Below are positions 43,778-52,047 of a stretch of 64,000 bases of DNA, one piece after another (position 1 is the first letter of the stretch; each line of letters begins with the position of its first letter). This stretch comes from an uncultured Bacteroidales bacterium (GTDB lineage: Bacteria; Bacteroidota; Bacteroidia; Bacteroidales; Bacteroidaceae), in contig CADBXO010000003.1 of assembly GCA_902798685.1 (NCBI GenBank), forward strand, positions 1 through 64,000, given 5' to 3'. The translations under genes and the position numbers were made by a program. The notes beneath the pieces are model-generated. The model did no database searches. It saw only the letters and a list, made by a program, of their open reading frames with translations, and had not been told where the DNA came from.

Positions 43778-43832
43778 CGGAAATATTGTAGTTGGACAAT
43801 AATAATATTCTGTAAAATCAAGGTATTTGAAA

Positions 43833-44315
43833 ATGGAAATTGGCTATAAACCGGATGGGACCGATATCCGTATCCTGCGTGAACTCCAGAAAAACGCACA
43901 GCTGACGGTCAAGGAACTGGCCGCCAGGATACATCTGTCACCGTCACCTACGTTCGAGCGTCAGAAACGTCTGGAAAGGGAGGGCTTTATTACCCGTTAT
44001 ATGGCCGTGGTCGATGCTCAGAAAGCTGGAAACGGGATTATGGTCATGTGTAATATCCGTCTCAAGCAGCACTCCGAGGAGATGATTCAGCAGTTTATCG
44101 ATGCTGTTCAGGATATTGACGAGATAACGGAATGCTACAATACCAGCGGTGATTATGATTTCATGATAAAGGTTTACGCACGTGACATGCACGCCTATCA
44201 GCAGTTCATGCAGCACAGGCTGGGTGCAATAAGCTGTCTTGGCAGCCTGCACAGCGTATTCGTTATGAGTGAGACCAAGAACACCCACGGGGTTCCTTTG
44301 ATAGGTCCCGAGTGA
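43833..44315 (+). CDS. Lrp/AsnC-family transcriptional regulator
   Basis: 160 residues from the ATG at 43833 (MEIGYKPDGTDIRILRELQK); a TTG two codons earlier is less likely. N-terminal helix-turn-helix with LTVKELAARIHLSPSPTFER, then the RAM ligand-binding domain (DEITECYNTSGDYDFMIKV). Such proteins bind amino acids as octamers and regulate amino-acid metabolism. Divergent position suggests control of metE, with methionine as possible effector; this is inference. Confidence 0.93.
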   Translation: MEIGYKPDGTDIRILRELQKNAQLTVKELAARIHLSPSPTFERQKRLEREGFITRYMAVVDAQKAGNGIMVMCNIRLKQHSEEMIQQFIDAVQDIDEITECYNTSGDYDFMIKVYARDMHAYQQFMQHRLGAISCLGSLHSVFVMSETKNTHGVPLIGPE

Positions 44316-44318
44316 GTC

Positions 44319-44885
44319 TTACTTTCCTGAGAAAACCCTATCTATCAGTTGCTCAAACTCCTTGAAGGCGAACGTGTCCTTGAGGTCACGCAGGGCGTCG
44401 GCCAGACCGCGATAGTGCCATTCGTGGTCCTTGGGGTCACTGGCGTGAAACAGTTTCCAAAGCGCGTCGCCCTGGACTTCATAGTCACGGGCAATGGCCC
44501 TCATGTTTGACAGTTTGTCACCCATGGCCACGATCTTGGCGTCAAGGGGAGCGTTTGCAATCATGTCAATGGCCTTTTTCTTGCGTTCGTGCCAGGTGCC
44601 TTCATCATCGGCCACACTCTCAATCTGAACAAGCGATGCAATGCGGTCACCGAACTCCCGGCGGATATCGTCGATGGTGACATTGGTATCCTCGACGGTG
44701 TCATGCAGAGCCGCGGCGGCCAGAAGTTCCTGGTCAGGGGTGATGGTGGCAACTATTTCCACTGCCTCCATGGGGTGAATGATATACGGAAAACCCTTTC
44801 CGCGGCGTTCCGTGCCCGCGTGGGCTTTGACCGCAAACACTATGGCGCGGTCAAGAAGATCTGTATTGAGCGGTTTGTTGGCCAT
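44319..44885 (-). CDS. HD-domain alarmone hydrolase (SpoT-HD/small alarmone hydrolase-like)
   Basis: 188 residues consisting of one SpoT-type HD domain. RRGKGFPYIIHPMEAVEIV gives the nucleotide-binding Arg and His37; LHDTVEDT gives His61-Asp62 and Glu65-Asp66; MGDKLSNMRAIARD gives Asp123 and Asn127. All hydrolase residues are in place, so removal of the 3' pyrophosphate from (p)ppGpp or relatives is likely. No synthetase, TGS or ACT domain. It starts 2 bases after the stop of the alarmone synthetase gene, so maker and remover are encoded together. Confidence 0.88.
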   Translation of the reverse strand: MANKPLNTDLLDRAIVFAVKAHAGTERRGKGFPYIIHPMEAVEIVATITPDQELLAAAALHDTVEDTNVTIDDIRREFGDRIASLVQIESVADDEGTWHERKKKAIDMIANAPLDAKIVAMGDKLSNMRAIARDYEVQGDALWKLFHASDPKDHEWHYRGLADALRDLKDTFAFKEFEQLIDRVFSGK

Positions 44886-44887
44886 TT

Positions 44888-45952
44888 TTATTTGTTCATG
44901 AAAGGCAGGTCCTTGGATTGCTCCAGAAGCATCTCTGCTATAGTCTCGTTACTTTCGGATTCACCGTTGAGCTGGTCAAACATATACTTGATGCCGGCCT
45001 TGCCGCCGCCTATCTTGAGAATATATGCTATACACAGGTCCTGTGGGCCGATGGATGATGAGATGATATCCAAATCCGTCAGTCCTATCTGATAGCAGGC
45101 TATCTGATAAGCACCCTCCGAATAGTCTCTGATAAGGTTCGATATGTCTCCCAGAGTCTTGAGGCCGATGGCCTTGAATATGGCCAGGTAGGGCATGAGC
45201 GACACTTCCTGTATCTCGGCCTGATTCATGGCGGCTATGCGTTTGTTGAGCTGGCTGAAAGGCTCCAGTTCCAGATAACTGCGGAAAGTGTCTCCGTCAA
45301 TGGGAACCTCGTCCAGATTGCCGGAGCGTACCAGAGCCTGAACACGGCGGCGGTAATCGGTCAGCTCGATGCGTATCTTGCTGAACTCGTCATCGACAAG
45401 TTCCAGCATTCCGGCCAGACGGCTCATGTTGCGCATGTAGCGTTTGGGAATCTCCACGCCAGACTTGTAGCCGGTATCATGGTCCATGTTGGCCCATGCG
45501 TGCTGGAGCAGGGTGCGCATCTGTATTTCAAACCGGTAAGGGAAATCCGGTACTTTGCAGATATAGTGGAGTGAGAGATAGCCGAAACTGTCTATCTCAT
45601 GGATTTTGCGTTTGTCGACAGAGTTCTCCCAGTCAATGTCAAAGAGTCTCTCCACGGCCGATGCCACCTTGTCGACATCGTCTATATAGAACGTGATGAC
45701 TCTGAGACCCAGAATGTCGGTCAGGTCAGCCAGACTGCTGTATTTGTGACCTTTCAGTTCCAGTTTGCCGGCCAGCGAGTCATACCCCTTGACACGTGAT
45801 TCTATTGCAGCCACAAGCAGTCCGGCATCGGCCAAAGTCTGCCTGAGTTTCTCCTTAACCTCCTGCTCAACCTCTCTGAAGCGGGGCAGGTTATCCTGGT
45901 ATTCCCGGAGTATTGCCTCACAGTGAGGGTCCAGTTGCCTTGCCTTCTTCAT
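44888..45952 (-). CDS. RelA/SpoT-domain (p)ppGpp synthetase
   Basis: 354 residues. A helical lead-in is followed by a complete synthetase domain at ~45-175: SRVKGYDSLAGKL (53-63), DILGLRVITFY with the metal Asp (79-89), GYLSLHY (124-130) and FEIQMRT (141-147), then LLQHAWANMDHDTGYK. No HD hydrolase, TGS or ACT domains, so this is a small-synthetase type, with an extra ~150-residue C-terminal region I do not recognise. It transfers pyrophosphate from ATP to GTP/GDP (or possibly ATP/ADP). Twelve bases after a STAS gene and 2 bases before an HD hydrolase gene. Confidence 0.88.
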   Translation of the reverse strand: MKKARQLDPHCEAILREYQDNLPRFREVEQEVKEKLRQTLADAGLLVAAIESRVKGYDSLAGKLELKGHKYSSLADLTDILGLRVITFYIDDVDKVASAVERLFDIDWENSVDKRKIHEIDSFGYLSLHYICKVPDFPYRFEIQMRTLLQHAWANMDHDTGYKSGVEIPKRYMRNMSRLAGMLELVDDEFSKIRIELTDYRRRVQALVRSGNLDEVPIDGDTFRSYLELEPFSQLNKRIAAMNQAEIQEVSLMPYLAIFKAIGLKTLGDISNLIRDYSEGAYQIACYQIGLTDLDIISSSIGPQDLCIAYILKIGGGKAGIKYMFDQLNGESESNETIAEMLLEQSKDLPFMNK

Positions 45953-45964
45953 AGTTATTGTTTT

Positions 45965-46270
45965 TTAGTCCTGGATCTCGAACAAATTCAGGAAACCGGT
46001 CATCATGAATACTGAACGGATATCCTTGTTGATGGATTTTACGATGACTTTGCCTCCCTTGGCGGCAGCAGCCTTGCGCAGTGAAAGGAACAGACGCAGT
46101 CCGGAGCTTGAAATATACTCAAGCTGTGTGCAATCCAGGATTATGGTTCCTGCGGCATACTGTGCCAGAGTCTCGAAATCGCCGCTTATCTCCTGTGAAG
46201 CGGGTGTGTCCAGACGACCGATAAGCTGAGCGGTCGCATTTCCGTCTTGGTTGTTGATTTTTACTTCCAT
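45965..46270 (-). CDS. STAS-domain anti-sigma-factor antagonist-like protein
   Basis: 101 residues, a single STAS domain. LIGRLDTPASQEI leads to ILDCTQLEYISSSGLRLFLS, whose serines at 54-56 include the site phosphorylated in SpoIIAA/RsbV proteins. The unphosphorylated form binds and neutralises an RsbW-like kinase. The operon's SpoIIE protein carries both the phosphatase and the RsbW-like ATPase domain that would act on it. The final target in Bacteroidetes, which lack SigB, is unknown. Confidence 0.92.
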   Translation of the reverse strand: MEVKINNQDGNATAQLIGRLDTPASQEISGDFETLAQYAAGTIILDCTQLEYISSSGLRLFLSLRKAAAAKGGKVIVKSINKDIRSVFMMTGFLNLFEIQD

Positions 46271-46297
46271 AAATAGTCAGTTATTTATAATTTTTAA

Positions 46298-46322
46298 ATT
46301 TTCAATTTTCAATTTTCAATTT
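46298..46322. repeat. Period-7 AT-rich tandem repeat
   Basis: About 3.6 copies of ATTTTCA run into the antiporter stop codon, between it and the STAS gene. No promoter box is seen in this 50-base gap. Confidence 0.7.
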
Positions 46323-47820
46323 AATCATCCGTGTCTCCCATAATAATCACCAGCCTGTCTCCGACCATGAGTTTCATGCTGCCGTGGGGAACAATATACT
46401 TCTCATCACGGCGAACCATCATCACGCGAATTCCGTGAGGCAGATGCAGGTCACGGAGCGTCTCGCCGTTTTCCAGATCCTCGGGGGATACGATGTGGTC
46501 GCGCAGCATACCCATCTCCTCGGGTATCTCCATGCCGAATGTCTCAACCTCGGGGTCGTCGTCAATGCTCATGTTGAGCAGACGTGCCATCGGCGAGATT
46601 GTCATTCCCTGAAGGAGCAGTGACAAGAGTGTTATGGTGAATACTATGTTGAATATCTCGTTTGATCCGTCCACGCCTTCAATGACGGTGTAGAGTGCAA
46701 AGAGTATGGGGCCGGCACCCTTGAGTCCCACCCATGAGGTGAGCAGTTTGGCCCGGAATGAGAGGCCTTTGAAGGGCAGCAGGCTGAGCATGATTCCCGC
46801 CGGGCGGGCAACCAGCATCAGGAACAGTCCTATCAGGATGGCCGGAACCAGTACGGTATGCATCTGCGAGGGCTTGGCCAGAAGTCCCAGCAACAGGAAC
46901 ATCATAAGTTGTGACAGCCAGGTAATTACCTCGAAGAATATGAGCACCTCTTTCCTGGCCGGCATATCCTTGGTGTTGCCTATGATAATGGCGCAGATGT
47001 AGAGGGCAAGCAGTCCGTTGCCGCCGATGAATGAGGCGGCACCGTTTGCGAACAGGGCTATGCTGAGTATCAGGATAGCATAAAGCGGGCTTGACTGCAG
47101 GTGAATCCTGGCGAGCAGCCAGCGTGCTCCGTATCCCAAGGCATATCCTATTACAAATCCTATTATGATCTGTTTGATCAGAACCCATGCGCCAAACAGG
47201 ATGATGCTCCATGTGCGGGTCTCGCCCGTTGAACCGTGGACCGATTCGAGTATGCTGACCAATAATATGGTTAGCACGTATGCCATGGGGTCGTTACTTC
47301 CCGACTCAAGTTCCAGGAGCGGTCCCAGATTTTCACGCAGGGTGAGCCTCTTGGTCCTCAATATCGAGAATACCGATGCTGAGTCGGTTGATGACATCAC
47401 GGCGGCCAGCAGCATGCAGCCCAGGATGGAGGTGCCGGCACCGCCTATCTTAGCGCCGAATGCGTAGAAGATAAAGAGTCCGGTTACCAGAATGGTTATG
47501 AATACGCCCAGTGTGGAGACCGATATACCTTTCCTTATTATCGGCTTTGTCTCGGCCATGGAGGTCTCAAGACCGCCGGTGAGCAGTATGATTGTCATGG
47601 CCAGATGTCCCAGGAACTCTCCCACACGCGGCTCGTCTATCCTGATTCCCAGACCATCCTCGCCGGCAAGCATACCCAAGATAAGGAAGAGAAGCATGGT
47701 GGGTACGCCGAACTTGGTGCCCACTTTGGCCATCAGTATGGCTACAAACATAAGGAATGAGACGAGCAGTATGAGGTTGCCCGATGAAATATCAATATTG
47801 AAAATTGACAATGGTATCAT
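46321..47820 (-). CDS. K+(Na+)/H+ antiporter, CPA1 NhaP2/CvrA type with C-terminal TrkA-C domain
   Basis: 499 residues. About 12 membrane helices occupy residues 10-410; LLELESGSNDPMAYVLTI contains the Asn-Asp ion-binding pair and SSTDSASVFSIL is also a CPA signature. The cytoplasmic tail has a TrkA-C (RCK_C) domain (EDLENGETLRDLHLPHGIRV, MKLMVGDRLVIIMG). It exports K+ or Na+ in exchange for H+. Its start overlaps the SpoIIE gene by ATGA, so it is produced together with the sensor. Confidence 0.93.
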   Translation of the reverse strand: MIPLSIFNIDISSGNLILLVSFLMFVAILMAKVGTKFGVPTMLLFLILGMLAGEDGLGIRIDEPRVGEFLGHLAMTIILLTGGLETSMAETKPIIRKGISVSTLGVFITILVTGLFIFYAFGAKIGGAGTSILGCMLLAAVMSSTDSASVFSILRTKRLTLRENLGPLLELESGSNDPMAYVLTILLVSILESVHGSTGETRTWSIILFGAWVLIKQIIIGFVIGYALGYGARWLLARIHLQSSPLYAILILSIALFANGAASFIGGNGLLALYICAIIIGNTKDMPARKEVLIFFEVITWLSQLMMFLLLGLLAKPSQMHTVLVPAILIGLFLMLVARPAGIMLSLLPFKGLSFRAKLLTSWVGLKGAGPILFALYTVIEGVDGSNEIFNIVFTITLLSLLLQGMTISPMARLLNMSIDDDPEVETFGMEIPEEMGMLRDHIVSPEDLENGETLRDLHLPHGIRVMMVRRDEKYIVPHGSMKLMVGDRLVIIMGDTDD

Positions 47821-50204
47821 TTGCCCAGTTTCTTTATAAGGGTGAGTATATTATGACCATCCACACGTTCATAGTTGATATGGTCCATGATCTGACGTAT
47901 CAGGTGTATTCCCAGACCTCCGATTGAACGGTCTTCGGCACTCAGGGTTATATCGACCTCGGCCTTTGCGGTGGGGTCAAACGGCTTGCCGGTGTCAGAA
48001 ATGATGAATGACAACTCTGACTTGTTGGCTTTGGTCTCAATGGTTATATCGCCCTTGGTGCCCTTGGGATATGCGTAGTTCATTACATTGACTACAGCCT
48101 CCTCGATGGCCAGGTTTATCTGCATCGTAGCGGCCATGTCAAATCCGTTGGCCTCACATACCTCGTCGATGAAGGTGTTGAGTCGGGGAACACGTTTCAG
48201 GTCATTGGTAAGGGTGAGACTGCGCTGGTAAGTGAGATTCTCCTGATGCTTGGTGTACTGAAGCGCCAGCATAGTCAGGTCATCACTCTGATCGGCCTCA
48301 CCTACGAACTGACGAACCGACTCCGTCATCTGTTTCACGATGGACATGGGCTTGAAATCGTTCTGCTGCTGCATGCTGCGTGCCAACTCCAGTACGCGTG
48401 TCATCTCAAACTGCTGATGGCTGATATTCTCGGCCTCGTTAAGTCCGTCGGTGTATAGGAAGATTGTGGTGTCGGGATCCATCATGGTCTCTTGACGGGA
48501 GAATTTCCAGCCGGGCATGACACCTATGGGCAGATTGGAATCAACGGGCAGCAGTCCTGCGCCGGTATGACCAATCAGCAGCGGTGCGTCGTGTCCAGCG
48601 TTGCAGTAATGCAGACGTCCGGTGGGCAGGTCAAGTACACCGGCAAAGAATGTCACGAACATGTTTGAATCATTGTCGTGTGACAGCACCTCGTTAAGGT
48701 CATATATGATCTTTTCGGGCGATGCCTCATGGCTTGATACGGTACGGAACAGTGCCTTGGTAACAACCATATAGAGTGATGCCGGGATACCTTTGCCCGA
48801 TACGTCACCTATGCAGAAGAACAGCTTCTCGTCACGTATGTAGAAGTCAAACAGGTCACCTCCAACCTCCTTGGCCGGAGTCAGCTGACCGAATACGTCG
48901 ATATCGGAACGCTCGGGGTAGGGCGGGAATATCTTGGGCAGCATGGCCATCTGTATGTCACGCGCTACCTTGAGTTCTCCCTCTATGCGTCCTTTCTGCT
49001 CGTTGACATGCTTGAGCTCGTCCATCTGCGTTACGAGTGACTGCTGCATATGCCGGAACGAGTTGGACAGTTTGCCTATCTCGTCATTGCGGTTTGATTC
49101 CGCAAGCTCCTCGTCAAAGTTTCCGGATGCTATCTCCTCGGCCTGCCATGCCAACTCCTCAAGCGGTTCCAACTGCTTGGTCAGTATGCTGCTGAATGAC
49201 ATGAGCATAAGCAGCAGACCCACTATGACAATTCCGATAATGGTGTTGATAAGTCTGTAGTAACCTCCGAAAATATCATGTGCGGGGCAAACCAGGCCTA
49301 CGCTCCATCCGGTGTCGCCCAGAGGTTTGAAGAATACGAAACTGTTCTCGCCTTCTATTACAAGTTCGCGGTAACCCTGCTCGCCGGCCTGCATGGCATG
49401 ACCCAGGTCGGTGATTGCCGAATCCGGCTCAAGCATGGTCTGGGTGAATATGGTCTGGTAGAACAGCTTGGTGGTATCGGGATGTACAAAGAATGTTCCG
49501 CCCTTACCTATCATGATGGTGTAGGAGTTGGGGTAGGGCTTTACGGCCGATATGGTCTGCGAGAGCCATTCAAGTGATAGGTCTACGGCTATGGTGCCGA
49601 TAAACTCACCCTCCCGGTCCCTGATGGGCTTGCAATATGAGATGATCATATCGTTCGATGAAAAGCCTTCGGGATTGAAGTCGACGAACGGCTCGGTCCA
49701 GCATGGCCTTTCCAGCAGTTTGGGCAGCTGGTACCAGTCCATCGAGAAATACTGGTAATGGTCGTTACCTTCCTGCGTGGTCCTGATCACTCCGCCCACA
49801 TTCTGGGAATAGGCCGAGAAGTACTGTCCTCTCTCACTGAAGTAGAAAGGCTCGAATGAGATTGAGCAACCGTTCAGGTTGGGGTTGTTCTGCAGTATGC
49901 GGCGTGAGTAAACGAACATGGAATCCGGGGCATCCAGATGTCGTGTTATGAGCCAGTCGGTATTGTCGGTAGCTACTTTGACCTGTGTCAGTATATTGTC
50001 CACGCGAAGTACGGTGTTGTCAAGGATGCGTGTGGCGTTTTCTATCGCCGCATTCTGCACGGCAAGGCGTGACTCATTGAAAAATACGCCGTGTGCGGCT
50101 ATGAATATGACTCCGGCAAAAAGTACTGTCCACAAACTGAGTTTGGTGGAGAGTGATCTTTGTTTCTTATGCTTCTTCATGACAGTACCGGCGTTATTCA
50201 TCAA
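47817..50204 (-). CDS. Membrane sensor with dCache-like domain, HAMP, SpoIIE phosphatase and RsbW-like ATPase
   Basis: 795 residues. Membrane helices at about 24-44 and 330-352 enclose a ~280-residue periplasmic sensor of dCache type. A HAMP region follows (LEELAWQAEEIASGNFDEELAESN), then a PP2C/SpoIIE phosphatase (~430-650: TPAKEVGGDLFDFY, FCIGDVSGKGIPASLYM, CNAGHDAP, FLYTDGLNEA). The last ~120 residues are an HATPase_c_2/RsbW-like domain (LAIEEAVVNVMNYAYPKG, SDTGKPFDP, GGLGIHLIRQIMDH). Phosphatase and kinase-like functions of a partner-switching system thus share one chain. Its first codons overlap the upstream binding-protein gene; ATGs at 50204, 50201 and 50180 are possible starts. Confidence 0.92.
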   Translation of the reverse strand: MMNNAGTVMKKHKKQRSLSTKLSLWTVLFAGVIFIAAHGVFFNESRLAVQNAAIENATRILDNTVLRVDNILTQVKVATDNTDWLITRHLDAPDSMFVYSRRILQNNPNLNGCSISFEPFYFSERGQYFSAYSQNVGGVIRTTQEGNDHYQYFSMDWYQLPKLLERPCWTEPFVDFNPEGFSSNDMIISYCKPIRDREGEFIGTIAVDLSLEWLSQTISAVKPYPNSYTIMIGKGGTFFVHPDTTKLFYQTIFTQTMLEPDSAITDLGHAMQAGEQGYRELVIEGENSFVFFKPLGDTGWSVGLVCPAHDIFGGYYRLINTIIGIVIVGLLLMLMSFSSILTKQLEPLEELAWQAEEIASGNFDEELAESNRNDEIGKLSNSFRHMQQSLVTQMDELKHVNEQKGRIEGELKVARDIQMAMLPKIFPPYPERSDIDVFGQLTPAKEVGGDLFDFYIRDEKLFFCIGDVSGKGIPASLYMVVTKALFRTVSSHEASPEKIIYDLNEVLSHDNDSNMFVTFFAGVLDLPTGRLHYCNAGHDAPLLIGHTGAGLLPVDSNLPIGVMPGWKFSRQETMMDPDTTIFLYTDGLNEAENISHQQFEMTRVLELARSMQQQNDFKPMSIVKQMTESVRQFVGEADQSDDLTMLALQYTKHQENLTYQRSLTLTNDLKRVPRLNTFIDEVCEANGFDMAATMQINLAIEEAVVNVMNYAYPKGTKGDITIETKANKSELSFIISDTGKPFDPTAKAEVDITLSAEDRSIGGLGIHLIRQIMDHINYERVDGHNILTLIKKLGK

Positions 50205-51138
50205 TTAATTCATCATAAGTCACCTCGCGGTCCAGCATGCCGTTCTCAACCATAAGGTCGCTGGCCTGTTTTACCATATCGGGACGCAGGCGGAACTCGT
50301 ACTGTCCCGATTCGCGGTCCTTGAGCAGACTCAGAACCTCGTCAAGCATAAGTTTCTGCAAAACCCTGTTTGTGGCTATATGGTCCTTCTGGACATACAT
50401 CATCACAATCTCCAGGGTCTCTTCGGGATTCTGGATGGCCCATTCCCAACCCTGACGGCTGGCAGCGGCGAATCTTTCGGCCAGGTCCTTGTTTTTCTCA
50501 TAGAACTCCTTTGTCACGTAGACGCCGTCCTCCTGTATGTTGTATCCGTGGTCGCGGAACCTGTAAACATTATCTTTGTTGAGTTCAATACCTGTCTGTA
50601 CCAGTTGATAGTATTCGTTGTAACTCATGGCAAGTGTGGCATCGATGGCTCCTGATACGAACAGGTTCACATTTGTCGCAAACGGAATCCAGCGGTAGTT
50701 AAGGTTCTCCTTGATACTCATTCCTATGGCGACCTGTCCGAATCCCGCGTTCCAAATGCCCACTTTGGCTCCATACTGCTTGAGAGGGTTCATTCCACGG
50801 CTTGAGACTATCACCATGGCGTTGTTCATTGAAGTCTGGAGAATATTGACCAAAGGTATTCCGTCGTTGATGATCTCCATGGCCTGCGCCAACTGCAGGG
50901 TGGTGGCCTGGCTCTCGTTGTTGCGTATACGGCTTATGGCCGATTGTGTTACTGACGGATGGACAATCTCCACATCAATTCCGGCTTTGTAGTAGAAACC
51001 CATCTCCTGGGCTACGTAATAGCCGGCAAACTGTGCCTGAGCGGTCCATTGCGGGGTAAATATCAGCTTGTCCTGCTGTGCCTTGGCTGATATGCAGGTC
51101 ATGACAGTCAGAAACCCCCAGAATATCCTCTTCACCAT
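50194..51138 (-). CDS. NMT1/THI5-like periplasmic binding protein, orphan of an ABC transporter
   Basis: 314 residues from the ATG at 51138, which begins a signal peptide (MVKRIFWGFLTVMTCISAKAQ). The mature part starts KLIFTPQWTAQAQFAGYYVA, the hallmark of NMT1/THI5-type binding proteins for pyrimidine-, sulfonate- or nitrate-like ligands. VKAGID-type spacing (YYKAGIDVEIVHP) and GIPLVNILQTS follow. No ABC permease or ATPase gene is adjacent; instead its 3' end overlaps the sensor phosphatase gene, so it may present a ligand to that sensor's periplasmic domain. Confidence 0.88.
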   Translation of the reverse strand: MVKRIFWGFLTVMTCISAKAQQDKLIFTPQWTAQAQFAGYYVAQEMGFYYKAGIDVEIVHPSVTQSAISRIRNNESQATTLQLAQAMEIINDGIPLVNILQTSMNNAMVIVSSRGMNPLKQYGAKVGIWNAGFGQVAIGMSIKENLNYRWIPFATNVNLFVSGAIDATLAMSYNEYYQLVQTGIELNKDNVYRFRDHGYNIQEDGVYVTKEFYEKNKDLAERFAAASRQGWEWAIQNPEETLEIVMMYVQKDHIATNRVLQKLMLDEVLSLLKDRESGQYEFRLRPDMVKQASDLMVENGMLDREVTYDELIDE

Positions 51139-51149
51139 AATAGTAGCGT

Positions 51150-51983
51150 TCAACTTAAAATGCTCTCAAGTCCCACCCTCAATTCAGGCATGGGGCGTTT
51201 TGTGTCCCTCTCAACTATAAGGGTCTTAAGACCCGCGAACGGAAGTATCAGTTCTTCAATCTCCTTGAGCGGTATGCCTGGTCCGAAGTATTCCCTTGCA
51301 AAGAACTCCCAGAACTTAATTGCAAGGCTCTTGGGCATATGGAATGTCTCCTCAATGAAATCCGCGTTGCTCAGGTTGCAGCACAGATAGACCATACCCA
51401 GGTCAAACAGGTGGTTGCCCCAGCAGAAATCGCCCAGGTCAATGAAATAACGCTCATTGCCCACAAAGATGGCGTTGCTGTACTGTAGGTCTCCGTGTAT
51501 GGCTGTCTCCTCGTCGGGGACATCGGCTATAAACTTTTCAAGTCTGGTTTTCTGTGAACTGTCAAAGAAGGGGTTTTCCTTGAGAAGTCTGTAATAGCGG
51601 TCCTTTACGTTCTCAAACTGAGTTGTATCCACATGGGTGGCATGCAGTTGCTTACACATATCCGCAAACTCAGTGGCAAACTGAGCTACTTTCTCCGGCT
51701 CGTCGCCGGTGGCGCGTGAATATGACTTCTTGCCTGTGATGCGTCTGAAACGTATGCCGTAGCGGCCGTCATCGGTTACTACGTAATCACCGGGCTCCGG
51801 AGTGGAAATGCCCATCTCATATACCTTACGGGCCAGCGTTATCTCATCCAGCGGCTGTTGTACTATGCCGGGACGATAAAGCTTAAGCATGACCGTAGGG
51901 TCTGTTTTATGGTTGAAGCTCTCTCCGTTGGCGCCGCCTCCGAACAGAACATAATCATCGAGATTTATCTTAATGGCCTCCAT
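51150..51983 (-). CDS. Aminoglycoside phosphotransferase-family kinase-like protein
   Basis: 277 residues from the ATG at 51983 (MEAIKINLDDYVLFGGGANG). It has the eukaryotic-like kinase fold: a Gly-rich loop near the start, LKLYR with the ATP Lys, the Brenner motif AIHGDLQYSN with the catalytic Asp, and FIDLGDFCWGN with the metal Asp. Small-molecule substrate unknown; close relatives are often annotated only as phosphotransferases. First in the signalling gene run, 11 bases before the binding-protein gene. Confidence 0.85.
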   Translation of the reverse strand: MEAIKINLDDYVLFGGGANGESFNHKTDPTVMLKLYRPGIVQQPLDEITLARKVYEMGISTPEPGDYVVTDDGRYGIRFRRITGKKSYSRATGDEPEKVAQFATEFADMCKQLHATHVDTTQFENVKDRYYRLLKENPFFDSSQKTRLEKFIADVPDEETAIHGDLQYSNAIFVGNERYFIDLGDFCWGNHLFDLGMVYLCCNLSNADFIEETFHMPKSLAIKFWEFFAREYFGPGIPLKEIEELILPFAGLKTLIVERDTKRPMPELRVGLESILS

Positions 51984-52047
51984 TGTGCTAAATAAAGCGC
52001 TAATATACGCTTTTAGTACAATATAAACGACTTTTTGGGCAAAAAAG

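Noticed and set aside
43687-43832. Cobalamin or SAM riboswitch before metE
   Set aside because: The leader between the -7 box and metE start is about 20 bases, too short, and no conserved core is visible.
46298-46322. ATTTTCA tandem repeat as a regulatory element
   Set aside because: Short low-complexity AT repeat; similar strings are common in AT-rich Bacteroidales spacers, and no promoter or palindrome accompanies it.
51150-51983. Aminoglycoside resistance kinase
   Set aside because: Fold matches the superfamily, but context and sequence do not resemble known resistance enzymes; small-molecule substrate is unknown.
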